A DNA stretch of 64,000 nt from Carallia brachiata (Eukaryota > Streptophyta > Magnoliopsida > Malpighiales > Rhizophoraceae). The notes beneath the pieces are model-generated. The model did not search any database. It saw only the letters and a list, made by a program, of their open reading frames with translations, and was not told the DNA's origin. The translations under genes were made by a program, and so were the position numbers. The stretch covers positions 1 to 64,000 of the forward strand of contig JADCRB010000067.1 of NCBI GenBank assembly GCA_021464245.1. The letters run 5' to 3'. Positions 34,633 to 45,335 of this stretch are shown here, piece after piece (position 1 is the stretch's first letter; each line of letters begins with the position of its first letter).

Positions 34633-35240
34633 TAGAGATGTTAAAATCTGATCCGACCCGATGAGTTGATCCGAAACTGTCCGAAAAAATATGACTCGAA
34701 CTCGACCCGAAAGATGGGTTAACCCGAAATGACTCGAACCCGAAATGACCCAAAAATCTTTGGATCAAACCTGACCCAACCTCACCTGACCCATTTAACT
34801 CAAAATTTTTTTTTTCTTAAGGGAACAAAAAAATAAAATGAAAAAATTTAACATATTTTATATTATCAAAAATATAGATTATACTATTTTCAATATAAAT
34901 CTTAATTATAAATTTTTTTAGAATATTTTTAGATTTTTTATACAGTTTTAAATTTTATTTTAATTTTTAAAAATATTTTAAAAGAAATTTCTTCAATTAT
35001 ATGATTTTCTTTAATTTTTAAGAATTTTTCGTAAAATTTTTAAATTTTTAAAATTTTAAATAAAAAATGTCACATCATCATTTTTTATAACGTGGCCAAC
35101 CCGTGAGTTGACCCGAATTCAAAATGACCCAACTCAAAATGACCTGAAGATAACTTGAACTATAAGTAACTCGACCGGAAGTGACCCGAACCTAAAGTAA
35201 CTCAACTCAAACCCGACCCGATAACTCGTTTTGACACCTA
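34633..35240. mobile_element. hAT-like nonautonomous element rich in GACCCGA motifs
   Basis: The left end TAGAGATGTTAAAA and the reverse complement of the right end (TAGGTGTCAAAAC) form imperfect inverted terminal repeats. Both subterminal regions carry many GACCCGA / AACCCGA / GACTCGA motifs around a very AT-rich core. The 8 bases before (CTCTTCTT) and the bases shortly after (TTCTTCTT, one base removed) are a plausible 8-bp target duplication as made by hAT transposases. There is no coding sequence; an autonomous partner would have to supply transposase. Confidence 0.7.
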
Positions 35241-36056
35241 TTTCTTCTTGCTTCCACGTTGTGCTGGCACAAGGACACTATTCACAACTGGCTTTGGTCT
35301 GAACAGTCGCAGGAAAAATAATTTAAAAACAGAGAAAAATTTTGATTTCTTTATTATTTAACATTAAAAGAATAATAAAATAATATAAATTGTTAAGTAA
35401 TTAAATTTATATAAAATAAAATAATAAACTGTCAAATATCTTTAATTATTACTTATTGTCACTTGTTGGAAGGTATATAATAAAATTCTTTAAACAAATC
35501 GGCTACCTGTCTGCATAAAGCCAATATCTGCTAACATGCGTCACCGTTTTGTAAAAACTAAGTCATGCTGGTAGATGGTTCATCTCATTATTGGCTTCTT
35601 ATAAACCAGAGGAAGACCCTTCTCTTAATGAGTTGGCGCAATTGGATCTTGCCTTGACATCCAGAATATCAATACAAGGTCGAATTTCAGAGTCCCTAAC
35701 CGTAGGTACTTATACTTTGAATTCGATCTACCATGTACAATTATAATTATTTTTTTTAACTTATACATCGTCTGTACAACCATTTTATTTGAATAATACT
35801 ATATAACTTTAAATAGGTAATAAAAAATAACAATACAATCTAATTTAATATATTTTTTTTATGAATTCAATTATCAATTTATATGATTTCATTACTATTT
35901 TGTAACTAAAACAAACCGAAGCTACCAAGATCTTTTTTTTCATTTTTTTGTTGGTTTGAGGGATTACCAAACGATGACTTCTGTGTTTGCGACACGATTT
36001 TATGGTCTTATCTTTATCTTGTAGATCAATTGCTTGAAGAGTTTGGAGATTGAGGT
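35241..36056. other. intergenic AT-rich DNA between two mobile elements
   Basis: No recognisable gene or repeat. The last 60 bases form the left flank of the copia insertion. Confidence 0.5.
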
Positions 36057-36657
36057 TGTTGTGCAGATGGGCAGTGAAAGCGCGAGAAATAGACGCAACA
36101 AAATAGAGAAGGTTTAAAGAAAAGAATAAATGAACTCACAAAGTTACGTGGTTCGGCTTATTGCCTACGTCCACGGGTGAAGACACGCAGAGAATATTCA
36201 TTAACAAAGCAAATAAGAGATATTACATTGTCACTCTAAAGGCTCACAATACCCAAAAACTCGATACATTCCAATTGACACTCACTCCTTTTGCAACAAC
36301 AAATACAAAACCTCACATATATCAAATAACAAAACACGAGAGTGCAGGACTTAAAACAACAAAAGAACAAACCTTGTTCTTAATCCCTCAATCCCTCTCG
36401 GTTGCCCACTCCCAAGCAAATGAAGATGCCAACACATATATATACTAAACTTTCAAGCACAAAAGGTCAACAATTAGGTCATTCTCCAAATCTTGTTCAA
36501 ACTTACCTCCAATTCAAAGTTAGTCAGCTAACCAAATAAGACCAAATCTAACATTGAAAACTAAACATTTAACAGATGATCAATGTCTTCAATATTGTAG
36601 GAATTAGCCATCCAAATTTGACCAATGAGAATTTACAATTCAAGACACAATACCACA
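36057..36657 (-). repeat. copia 3' LTR
   Basis: A 601-bp terminal repeat matching 38113-38725 over its whole length. By eye there are roughly 25-30 substitutions between the two copies and one indel of about 12 bases (extra in the other copy near 38562). That difference indicates an old but not ancient insertion. Confidence 0.93.
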
Positions 36658-36767
36658 AATCTCCACCTTGACTTGAATTGAAAGTTACGACAAGTAGCTA
36701 AAAAATTGCGAGGTAGCAACAAAATTCCCTTCAACAAGTCTTCTCCAAAAGAGTCGAATGACCTTAT

Positions 36768-38066
36768 TTAATTCATACCAAATCCAACAGTAGACTTCAA
36801 CTTGACCGTTGGAATATTACCATAATCCATTAACGAATAAGACGAAACACAAGCAGCTCCACCTGCAACGGTAATACCTTGCAACACATAAAGATTCCCA
36901 ATTTTGTTAGCGTTCAGAAAAATTAGAGAATCTTTAGTAATTGTCAAAACTCCACCTTGAACTGAAAACACATACCCATTAGTTTCAAGAGTATCCAAAG
37001 AGATGATATTCCTTTTCAGGTCCGGAATGTGCCACACATTATAGAGAGTCCTCAATGTCCCGTCAAACATCTTAATCTGGACAGTACCTTTTCCAGCAAT
37101 GAAACAAGATGTATTGTTCCCCATAAATACAACTCCACCTTCAACTGAATTATAAGTGGAAAACCACTCCTTAATTGGAGTCATATGGTGGGAACAACGA
37201 GAATCTAAAATCCATTCAGATTTGGAACTTAAATTATCACCGTTTGCAACAAAAAGAACCTCAGCACTAGAATCATCTACTGCAAAACTAGCTTCTCCAG
37301 GGGGAGCATCATTCTGCTGTTTATTTCTGAGTTTATAGCACTCAGACTTAATGTGTCCCTTCTTGCGACAATAATTATATGTCATATTTTTGTATTTAGA
37401 TTTATACCTGGATTCATAATTGTCACTACTGGAGCCTGCATTTCTGAACTTTCCTCTTGTGAGCAAACCATCTGCTAGAACGACAGAGCTCTCGCCAGAT
37501 AATTCTTTATCAATAAGCTCTTTAGATAAAAGAGCAGCTTTAACATCTGCGAGAGAAATTGTTTCTTTACTATAAAGCAAAGTCTCTCGAAAATTCCTAT
37601 AAGAGGGAGGCAATGAACATAAAAGCTATAAGGCTTTATCTTCGTCTTTGATTTTGAAATCAATGGATTCGAGATCCATAATAATAGAAATGAATTCATC
37701 AAGGTGGGACTTGATTGGTGTGCCTTCTGCCATACGAAGCATATACAGGCGATGCTTCAGGTGCAGTCTATTAGTGAGGGATTTAGTCTTGAACAAAGAC
37801 TCTAACTTTTGCCATAATCCCAAAGCTGTCTTTTCATGGATGACTTCGCGCAAAACTTCATTAGACAAGCACAATTGAATTTGGGCGAGTGCTTTAGCAT
37901 CCATCTCATCTTTCTTCTCTGCGGTCATAGACTCGGGCATTTTTTCTTTTCCAAGTAAAGCAATTTGCAAATTAGATTGAGTTAAGAGAGCAGACATCTT
38001 TACCTGCCACAACAGAAAATTAGTATTGCGATCAAACTTCTTGATTTCAAATTTTGTTGACGTCAT
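36768..38066 (-). pseudogene. copia gag with partial protease, interrupted
   Basis: The reading frame starts at 38066 with MTSTKFEIKKFDRNTNFLLW, a typical copia gag opening, and continues through a gag helical region (LLTQSNLQIALLG ... HLDEFISIIMDLES). An in-frame TAG follows KIKDEDKAL near 37625, after which the same frame continues with LLCSLPPSYRNFRETLL. The zinc knuckle at about 37370 reads YNYCRKKGHIKSEC, so the first Cys of CX2CX4HX4C is lost. The protease site reads LDSRCSHHM where DSG is expected. The frame stops after a short tail at 36768, before any integrase. These lesions suggest the gag product is not functional. Confidence 0.88.
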
Positions 38067-38112
38067 ACTTGGAAGCCCTCAAGAACAAAACTAAACAGCT
38101 CTGATACCAGTT

Positions 38113-38725
38113 TGTTGTGCAGATGGGCAGCGAAAGCGCGAGAAATAGACGCAACAAAATAGAGAAGGCTTAAAGAAAAGAATAAATGAACTCACAGAGT
38201 TACATGGTTCGGCTTATTGCCTACGTCTACGGGCGAAGACATGCAGGGAATATTCATTAACAAAGTAAATAAGAGATATTACAGTGTCACTCTAAAAGCT
38301 CACAATACCCAAAAGCTTGATACACTCCAATTGACACTCACTCCTTTTGCAACAACAAATACAAAACCTCACATACACCAAATAACAAAACACGAGAGTG
38401 CATGACTTAAAACAACAAAAGAACAAACCTTGTTCTTAATCCCTCAATCCCTCTCGGTTGCTCACTCCCAAGCAAATGAAGATGCCAACACATATATATA
38501 CTAAACTTTCAAGCACAAAAGGTCAACAATTAGGCCATTCTCCAAATCTTGTTCAAACTTGCCAAACTTTGAATTTCCAATTCAAAGTTAGTTAGCTAAC
38601 CAAATAAGACCAAATCTAACATTGAAAAATAAACATTTAACAAATGATCAATGTCTTCAACATTGTAGGAGTTAGCCATCCAAAATTGACCAATGAGACT
38701 TTACAATTCAAGACACAATACCACA
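38113..38725 (-). repeat. copia 5' LTR
   Basis: A 613-bp terminal repeat, upstream in element orientation. It lies three bases from the primer-binding site. It should carry the element's promoter; I did not identify a specific TATA box. Confidence 0.93.
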
Positions 38726-40261
38726 AAGATGAATTGAGTAAAGATGGTGTGCAACAATCAATGGATCGTTGTTAGCCGCTCTCTCTAAAACCTCTCTTTT
38801 GAACACTTACTCTCTACCGCCCACTAAAGACCAGCATAGATGCTGGCGTTGGTGGCTAGACCCACTCTCTGGTTTTATGTTTCTCTCCTTTTCACTCCTC
38901 TTTTTCTCTTCTCTTTTTCTACAGTTCCTCTTCCTTCTCTCTCTCGTTATGTTGTGTTGGAGCTTGTATTTCTCTAGGTCTGACTTAGGTAAGGGTCACC
39001 AATGGTCTTCTCACTGCCACATCTAAGTCCCTCTATTGTTTGCTACCATTTCTGTCATCGTCGCAGCCTCTACTATTACCACTGCTACCGTTATTGCCTT
39101 GCCTCCCTCTGTCGCCTTCTAGATCAGGCTGGAAAGAGTTTTGTTATATCTGCTTGAGAGGGGTTTTTTTTTTATGTTTGTTTGTATTTTTATATGGTTT
39201 GTAGTTCAGTATTTCGAGAAGTCATTTTCGGTATATCCGATCAATTCTCATTAGAAGTCTACTAAAGTACGTTAACAACTTTATTTGATTAGAATAGATC
39301 TATCTAAAATCTTAAGTTTAGTTTCAATTAGGGGTGTATCTTCGTCAGAGACTTTTATTTAAACAAATTTTGTACCTAATTAATAAATGATTTGACTTTT
39401 TTTTTTTGTTACTAGTTGATTTAATAATAAGATATTTGAAAAAAAAAAAAGAATTACCTTACTAGCTCCCAACTAAATCTTTTTTTTTTTTCAAAATTAG
39501 ATGTAATTGAATTTAATTGCAATATTTTACTTTTACTGCGTACATTTGCAACGGTCTGGGTTGTCGGTTATGTAACCAATTATTGGAATTTGAATCGGTT
39601 GGTGCCATGAACCAATCAAAAAGGCTCTAAGTCGTATAGAGATGTATATTGTTTACGACTCTATTTGGGAAAAACTACTGAATTGTCCAACTCTGAAAGA
39701 GTTCTTAGTCATTAAGAATAACGATTGCTCTAAGGCGATTAAATAGTGTAATTAGATTGATTATATCGGTACGAATTCTATGTTTGGAGATAAATAGGAG
39801 TTGTAGAGTCCTAATCCTAAAAAACTTAATAGTTATTTAAGATTTATCTTCAGGCGGTTGGATTGTGGCTGATGATCTATGGGTGCAAGTAGTTATGACT
39901 AATAAGTAGTCCAAATTCTTTAAGAACTTTTAGGTTTATTTAAGTATGGTATGAGGTTATTATATACTTAAAACTCTAAAGTATATGAGCTGTTGGTATT
40001 ATATATACAGAAGGACTTCCAATCCTTAGAAATTCCTAAAAAATAGGGGCAAAGTTGGGTTTTGATTAATTAAAAAAAAAACACATTCATTCCCATTGTA
40101 TAGAGAAGAGATTTACAATAGATAAGATCTTATTGAGTCACACACATGTACAAATTGAGAGATGTAAAATAGAGAATAGTTGGATTAGGTTCAAAAGTTT
40201 GGTAGATTTTTAGGATTAAATATGAGATAATTAAAAATATACGGATTAAAGTGTAATTTAA
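38726..40261. other. intergenic AT-rich DNA
   Basis: 38770-39130 is CT-rich with short stretches resembling coding or UTR sequence, but no frame holds. After 39160 the sequence is AT-rich. Nothing else is recognised. Confidence 0.45.
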
Positions 40262-40935
40262 TAAAAATTGACTAATTAGGGTTTAGAATCCCTATATATA
40301 TACATATTTCATGTTCGGCCATCATACGCGCAGTTTTCACTTCTTCTTCTATTTTTCTCAAATTAGTTTAGATTTGTTTTAGAAATTTCTGTCTGATAAC
40401 TGTTTTGAGGTAGTAGACGACAATCCATTGAAAGGGTCTATATTTACGGTAAAAATTCAATATAATTATATCGAACAAATAATAGATCTAGTTATCATAT
40501 TTTTAAATATATGTTTGCTATTGTGTATTTATTTGATGAATATCTCTATAATTCATTAGATCTAAATCTCTAGCGTATAAGTATTGGCTTTTTCCAAGAA
40601 TTTTCAAAATTGCAAGATTTTATTTAGATATGCTTCTTAATTTTGTATGTGATTATCATTAGAGATACGACAATGTGTTGAAAAATCAATATTTCGGGTA
40701 ATAATTCTGTTAGGTATAGATTATAATAATAATATTAAACCAACAATACACTTTATTAAAAATTGACTAATTAGGGTTCAAATTTCATACTCGATTATAC
40801 ATATACGAAGTTTTCGCATCTTCTCTTTTTCTTCCCAAATCGGTTTAGTTTTTTTTTGTGAAATTTTCGGTCTCATTGCTATTTGAGATACAACGATAAC
40901 GCATTGAGAAGGTCTATATTTCGGATAAAAATTTA

Positions 40936-40981
<46 letters not shown>

Positions 40982-41480
40982 AAACAAACAAAGAATCAAG
41001 TTATCATATTTTTAAATATATGTTTGTGGCTGTATGTTTATTTGATAAATATCTCTGTAATTAGATTTATTTCTCAATTTTTAGTGTGATTGTCACTGGA
41101 GATACAGCAATCCTTTGAGAAAATCAATATTTATGGTAATAATTATGTTAGATACATAGATTATAATAATATTAAACCAACAATAGATCTGCAAATAGTT
41201 TTCAAGCTTTAAAGCTTATGTTTCACTGCATATTCATTTGAAAAATATCATTATGATTCCTAAAATTTAGATTTTAGTACAGAATTATTGACTTTTCTCA
41301 CGTAAGTTTTCAAAATTGCAAGTTTTTATTTAGATTTGTTTTGCAATTTTATGGCGATGACAATTATATATAATAAACAATAAAATTTGTAATTATTTTG
41401 CACGTTGATTTGATAACTATCGTTATAATTTATAAGATTTAAATATTTAATATAGAATTATTGACTTTTCTGACATTGAG
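40262..41480. repeat. diverged long tandem repeat, about 0.45-0.5 kb units
   Basis: Landmarks recur in the same order. AAAATTGACTAATTAGGGTT occurs near 40264 and 40760. GGTCTATATTT with CGG/ACGG occurs near 40434 and 40910. ATCATATTTTTAAATATATG occurs near 40494 and 41004. AATCAATATTT(A/C)(T/G)GGTAATAATT occurs near 40684 and 41122, followed each time by TTATAATAAT and AAACCAACAATA. A partial, more diverged third unit follows to about 41480. The units are non-coding. The origin is unknown; it could be a satellite-like remnant or an old duplicated element. Confidence 0.65.
40943..40974. repeat. TA microsatellite
   Basis: About 16 TA units, preceded by a short GTGTG tract, lie inside the second unit of the diverged tandem repeat. 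Confidence 0.95.
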
Positions 41481-41779
41481 TTTTCAAAATTTAAAAATTG
41501 CGAACCTTTATTCAGATCTATTTAATTATTAAACTATTAAATCTACATCTTTATTGTTTATTTATTCTATAAAAAAAAAATTTATTTGGCTACACTTGGG
41601 TATGCGCGAGATAGGTACGCAGTAATCTGAACCGTTTGATCGTGAAAATATATTGAATTCTAGAAAAATAAAAAATAGGTAAACAGTTTAGATAACTGCG
41701 TGCCTACCGCGTGCCCACCCTAGAGCTTAACCAAGCTTTTTGATGAATAGAAGATATGATTATTTACTTTTCTGCCCTC

Positions 41780-42069
41780 TGGGTTTTCAAATTTGCGAGT
41801 TTTTAGTTCACAGGACCCATTCCGAACATTCAAACGGAAAGGCGAGGAAGAAGGGGGAAGTTGAGAAATCTTGGGAGTTAGGTTTGAGCAATCGCATATA
41901 TATTGTCTATCCAGAGACAATTTTGAGTAGTGGGTTTGGTTTTTGAGCACTTGAGGAGTTGGGTAATCCTTAAAACCTTTGCAATAACTCGAACTCTTGG
42001 CTCTTAGGTGTCTTTGTCTGGAAGCTTCCTGGGTTTTGCTCAATGCGACCTTTCGAGGAGGTGGAGGAG
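41780..42069 (+). promoter_or_regulatory. probable first exon (leader) of the MORC gene
   Basis: Moderately GC-rich sequence ends GGAGGTGGAGGAG|GTAAGG at 42069/42070, an excellent splice donor. Nothing else lies downstream until the MORC coding region at 45336. An acceptor TTGTTTAG at 45232-45239 would make this an untranslated exon. Alternatively an ATG at about 42043 (MRPFEEVEE) could join in phase to GTCAACATG at 45330 through a weak acceptor (CTTCAAAG) and extend the protein by 11 residues. Confidence 0.45.
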
Positions 42070-42453
42070 GTAAGGGCCACTACTGCATTCTCTTTTCCTC
42101 TTGTGAAATTTATTTGTCTTTTGGTTTGTGAAAATTTGGGGTTTTTTTCAATCAAGAATAGGTGTTGGCATTAAATTCTTTTACCGACGATTTTACCACT
42201 GAGGTTGTGTCTAATGATTGGATTGGAGATTTTTAGAATTTGTTTTGAATGAAGAGATTTAGTGGAATCCGGTTGAATTCAGACATTCTTTTTATGGTTG
42301 AGATATACTATGTGCTGGGGCCAAGTTTGATAGACGTGGATGTTTTCATTTTTAAATGGAAGATGAGAATAAGGATAAATGTAAGGCTATGTTTGAAAAT
42401 TTTAATCACCCATTTGAAGTAAAAAAATCCAAATTTATCGAAGTTAACTAAGT

Positions 42454-42509
42454 AACTTGAGTGGATTTTTTTTTTTTTTTTTTTTTGGTTGCAAACTTGA
42501 GTGGATTTT
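42454..42509 (-). repeat. 16-bp direct repeat flanking a poly(T) insert
   Basis: AACTTGAGTGGATTTT is present at 42454-42469 and again at 42494-42509. Between them are only T residues and GGTTGCA. On the minus strand this is a near-empty poly(A) insertion with a perfect target duplication, inside the presumed leader intron of the MORC gene. Confidence 0.7.
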
Positions 42510-43337
42510 AACTAGTTTTTGTTCAATTTCATTATTTTTTAAGTTTCAAGAATTTAGTATTTAGTCATGGCTAGTTTAGTGGTAAGAATAAATTGAAGAT
42601 CTATGGGGTAAGTGTGGCGTACGTTTTCCATGAATTAAGGGCTGTTTGGTTTACTTATTACTGATTGTTGTTTACTGATGATTAAAGATGAAATTGTAGT
42701 ATTTAGGTAAACTGATATTTGTTTGTTTCTGTTAAAATAATAAATTGATTATTTGGTACATTGTATTTCTATTTTATGAGGAAGTATCATGAGGATATTT
42801 CAGTTCAAAAATTATTTATCAGTAAGTGTTTCATCCAAAAAGTAGCTCCAAGGTATTTTTCGGATCAATAATATTTGGATCAGCTGTTGTTTAGGGGTTA
42901 TGCTCCTTCCACATTGGGCTTGCTTCTTTAACACTCCCTTTCAAGTAAGTCTTTATGCATTAGGCTTTGCTCTCTGAAGGCACATTTGCATGCTCCTACC
43001 CTCATGTTGATACTCTCCAAAAATTGCTCTCATGTTGGGGCCCAAGCCCTTTTGCATCAATGATGGTGTCAAAGTTGAAGGTTCAACCTCAAGGTTTATG
43101 GATAGGCGTTTGATAATCCCATGATGGCTCCTTCCATGAGGAATGAAGGGATGCACTCCCAATGGAAGGCCTAAGTGGAGAAGGCCTAATGGAGTGGTAG
43201 CTACTGTTGGCATGTTTTAGGAGAGCAAAGCTCCATATGGAAAGACCCATCTTTGATGGAGTGTCGAAATAGCAAGTGCGAAAATGAGGATAATATGCCA
43301 CATTGGAGAGAAAGAGAGGAGTTAATCTAATGTTTTA
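42510..43337. other. leader-intron sequence of the MORC gene, possibly repeat-derived
   Basis: 42890-43320 is less AT-rich and contains phrases such as CCACATTGGGCTTGC that recall plant LTR-retrotransposon ends, but no boundary could be fixed. It continues after the Tourist-type element at 44742, as if that element had inserted into it. Confidence 0.3.
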
Positions 43338-44738
43338 GGATGCATTTAGCATGCAGACTGGATAGTATACGAAATATTAGTATAGGATATCACAGTATAA
43401 GATAGATCATGCCACTTTTGGACAACACTTGACAGCCTAGGATAACTAAGCAGAATAGTGTGCTAAAATGATTTTTATTACTTATTTTGACTGTTTTTAT
43501 AATAAGAAATTAAAATTAAACGTTAAAATTATTTTATTTTACTTGTTTGTAATTTTTTAATCTTTGTGAATTTTTTCAATTCTTATTAATTGTATAAAAT
43601 ATTTATTAAATAAATTTTTAATGGCTATCTAGATGAGACGCGGGAACAGTTAGACTACAGGCTAGAAGTTTCAAGGAACACTCTAGAATCTAAAGGTTTT
43701 AGGTTGAATCGTACAAAAATTAAGTATATGCATTGCAACGTCAGTAATGTCAGAAGTGTAGTAGAGCAGAAGGTGGCGTAAATGTCCGTCATTGTGACAA
43801 TTTCGTTATTTAGGTTCTATTATTTAGAAGGAAATTAATATAGAGGAGGATGTGCTTTATAGGACAAGATGGATGAAATGGAAATGTGTGATTGGTGTTC
43901 TGTGTAATTGTCGAATTTCCTTTAAATTGAAGGGTAAATTTTATCGTACGACAATTCGTCCAGCAATGCTCTACGGTAGCGAGTGCTGGGCGGTGAAACA
44001 ATAACATACACAGATAATGAGTGTCATGGAGATGAGGATGTTTAGATGGATGAGTAGACACTAGGAAGGATTGAATTAAGGATGAGGATGTTCGTAACAA
44101 AGTAGGTGTAGCACCTATCGATGAGAAATTAAAAGAGTGACGTATGCGTTGGTTTGGACATGTCAAATGTAGGCCAACAAGTGCTTCTCTTAAAAAGAAT
44201 GACCCGACTCAAGTAGACGGAGGAAATAGAGAGGTAGATTTAAGTTGACTTGAGAATTGGTAGTTAGAAAGAATTTAGAAAAGTTATGTCTTACAGATGA
44301 CTTACTATACAATAGAACACAATGGCGATATCAAATTCATGTAGTTAACCCCAATTAAATTTGGGATTGAGGTTTTGTTGTTGTATGTAAATATGCATAA
44401 ATTATATTAACTAAGCATCGAAATTGGAAGAGGGAGAGAGGGAGATGGGAGGGAGAGTGGGGCCGACGGTGACAATAGTGGTGGTTGGAGTAGTGACGAG
44501 AGTAAAGATGAGAGAGGGTTTTTGATTGGTATTATAATTTTTTATATAGAGGATATTTTGGGATATATGCTTAGCCCATATAATGGGATGGTCTATCTTA
44601 TAGGAATATATGGGATAACACTAGCTCATAAACATGGGATAACAATCTCATATTATTCTAACCAAATGGTTTACCAAAATGGGACTTGATGGGATAAAAT
44701 CAGCCTATTCTATACTATACCATGTACCAAACGCACCC
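43338..44738. mobile_element. Tourist/Harbinger-like element carrying a nested LINE
   Basis: The left end GGATGCATTTAGCATGC and the reverse complement of the right end (GGGTGCGTTTGGTACATGG) are diverged inverted terminal repeats of the PIF/Harbinger (Tourist) type. Both continue into GGATAGTATA / GTATAGTATA. TTA lies on both sides (43335-43337 and 44739-44741), the 3-bp target duplication of this superfamily. Matching GGGATAAC-type motifs lie just inside. The 1.4-kb length is explained by a LINE fragment in the middle. No transposase is present. Confidence 0.65.
43625..44385 (+). mobile_element. RTE-type LINE 3' fragment, degraded
   Basis: Stop-riddled frames resemble the C-terminal part of plant RTE reverse transcriptase ORFs: ETREQLDYRLEVSRNTLESKG near 43632, then a block with YRTTIRPAMLYGSECWAV near 43940, then RWFGHV near 44150. 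Several frameshifts and stops break it. It ends with a TTGTTG-like tail near 44375, the usual RTE 3' end. The 5' part, including the endonuclease and catalytic RT motifs, is missing. It sits inside the Tourist-type element, so it inserted later. Confidence 0.75.
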
Positions 44739-44741
44739 TTA

Positions 44742-45335
44742 AGGTTTTAGGTTGTAATGCAGTGTCAAACTCATGAGCTTGTTACTAACTTGGACCCTAC
44801 TCATATTTCGCTTGTTCTGGGCTTCTCGGTTCCCCCAACAATCATAGCTTTTGTGAAGAGTTCAAACTAAGCTTCCCAATGGGTTTGCATGTAAGGGGCG
44901 TGTTAGAGATAACATACAATTCACATTGCCTCACCAAGGGCTTAAGCTTTTGGGGTGGTGGTTCTCTTGACAGCCATGAGATTGGTGGTTGCATGGCAGA
45001 ATATGCTGCTAGATTGGCTGATGTTTGCTTTTTAGATTACTTTTGAAAATAGATTTACTTTCAAAGACACTAGAACACTACAAATGTGCCTGATATTCTT
45101 TAGCTGACAATTGGAAGGTAAATAAGTGGGAGGGATCGTCGTTTAGATTTGGTTTTTCAACTTTTTACATCCTGCTTTTCTCCACCCATTTAGGAGCATA
45201 GTATTCTTTGTTATCCCATGTCTCTTCTCTTTGTTTAGCATGATTACCATAGCGGCACAAGTTGTCATTTATGGTGCCCAAGCTGAACTTCACGGATGTT
45301 ATGCATTTATGTAGTGATGAACTTCAAAGGTCAAC
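44742..45335. other. rest of the MORC leader intron and probable 5' UTR exon
   Basis: 44890-44970 contains TGTTAGAGATAACATAC and CTTAAGCTTTTGGGGTGG, phrases typical of plant LTR-retrotransposon ends, suggesting an LTR remnant. A likely acceptor lies at 45239 with a 96-base leader to the ATG. Confidence 0.35.

Larger units (their letters stand above)
36057..38725 (-). mobile_element. truncated Ty1/copia LTR retrotransposon
   Basis: The element runs on the minus strand from the LTR at 38725-38113 through 1455 bp of interior to the LTR at 36657-36057. Each LTR starts TGTGGTATTGTG and ends CTGCACAACA in element orientation. Next to the upstream LTR, 38098-38109 reads TGGTATCAGAGC, the usual initiator-methionine tRNA primer site of plant copia elements. 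Next to the downstream LTR is a purine tract, AAGGTGGAGATT. The interior holds gag and the start of a protease only; integrase, reverse transcriptase and RNase H are absent, so it cannot move by itself. Flanking 5-mers GAGGT and AAGAT do not match well, so no clean target duplication is seen. Confidence 0.93.

Noticed and set aside
36052..38730. Five-base target duplication for the copia element
   Set aside because: Flanks GAGGT and AAGAT match at only three of five positions, so no duplication can be claimed.
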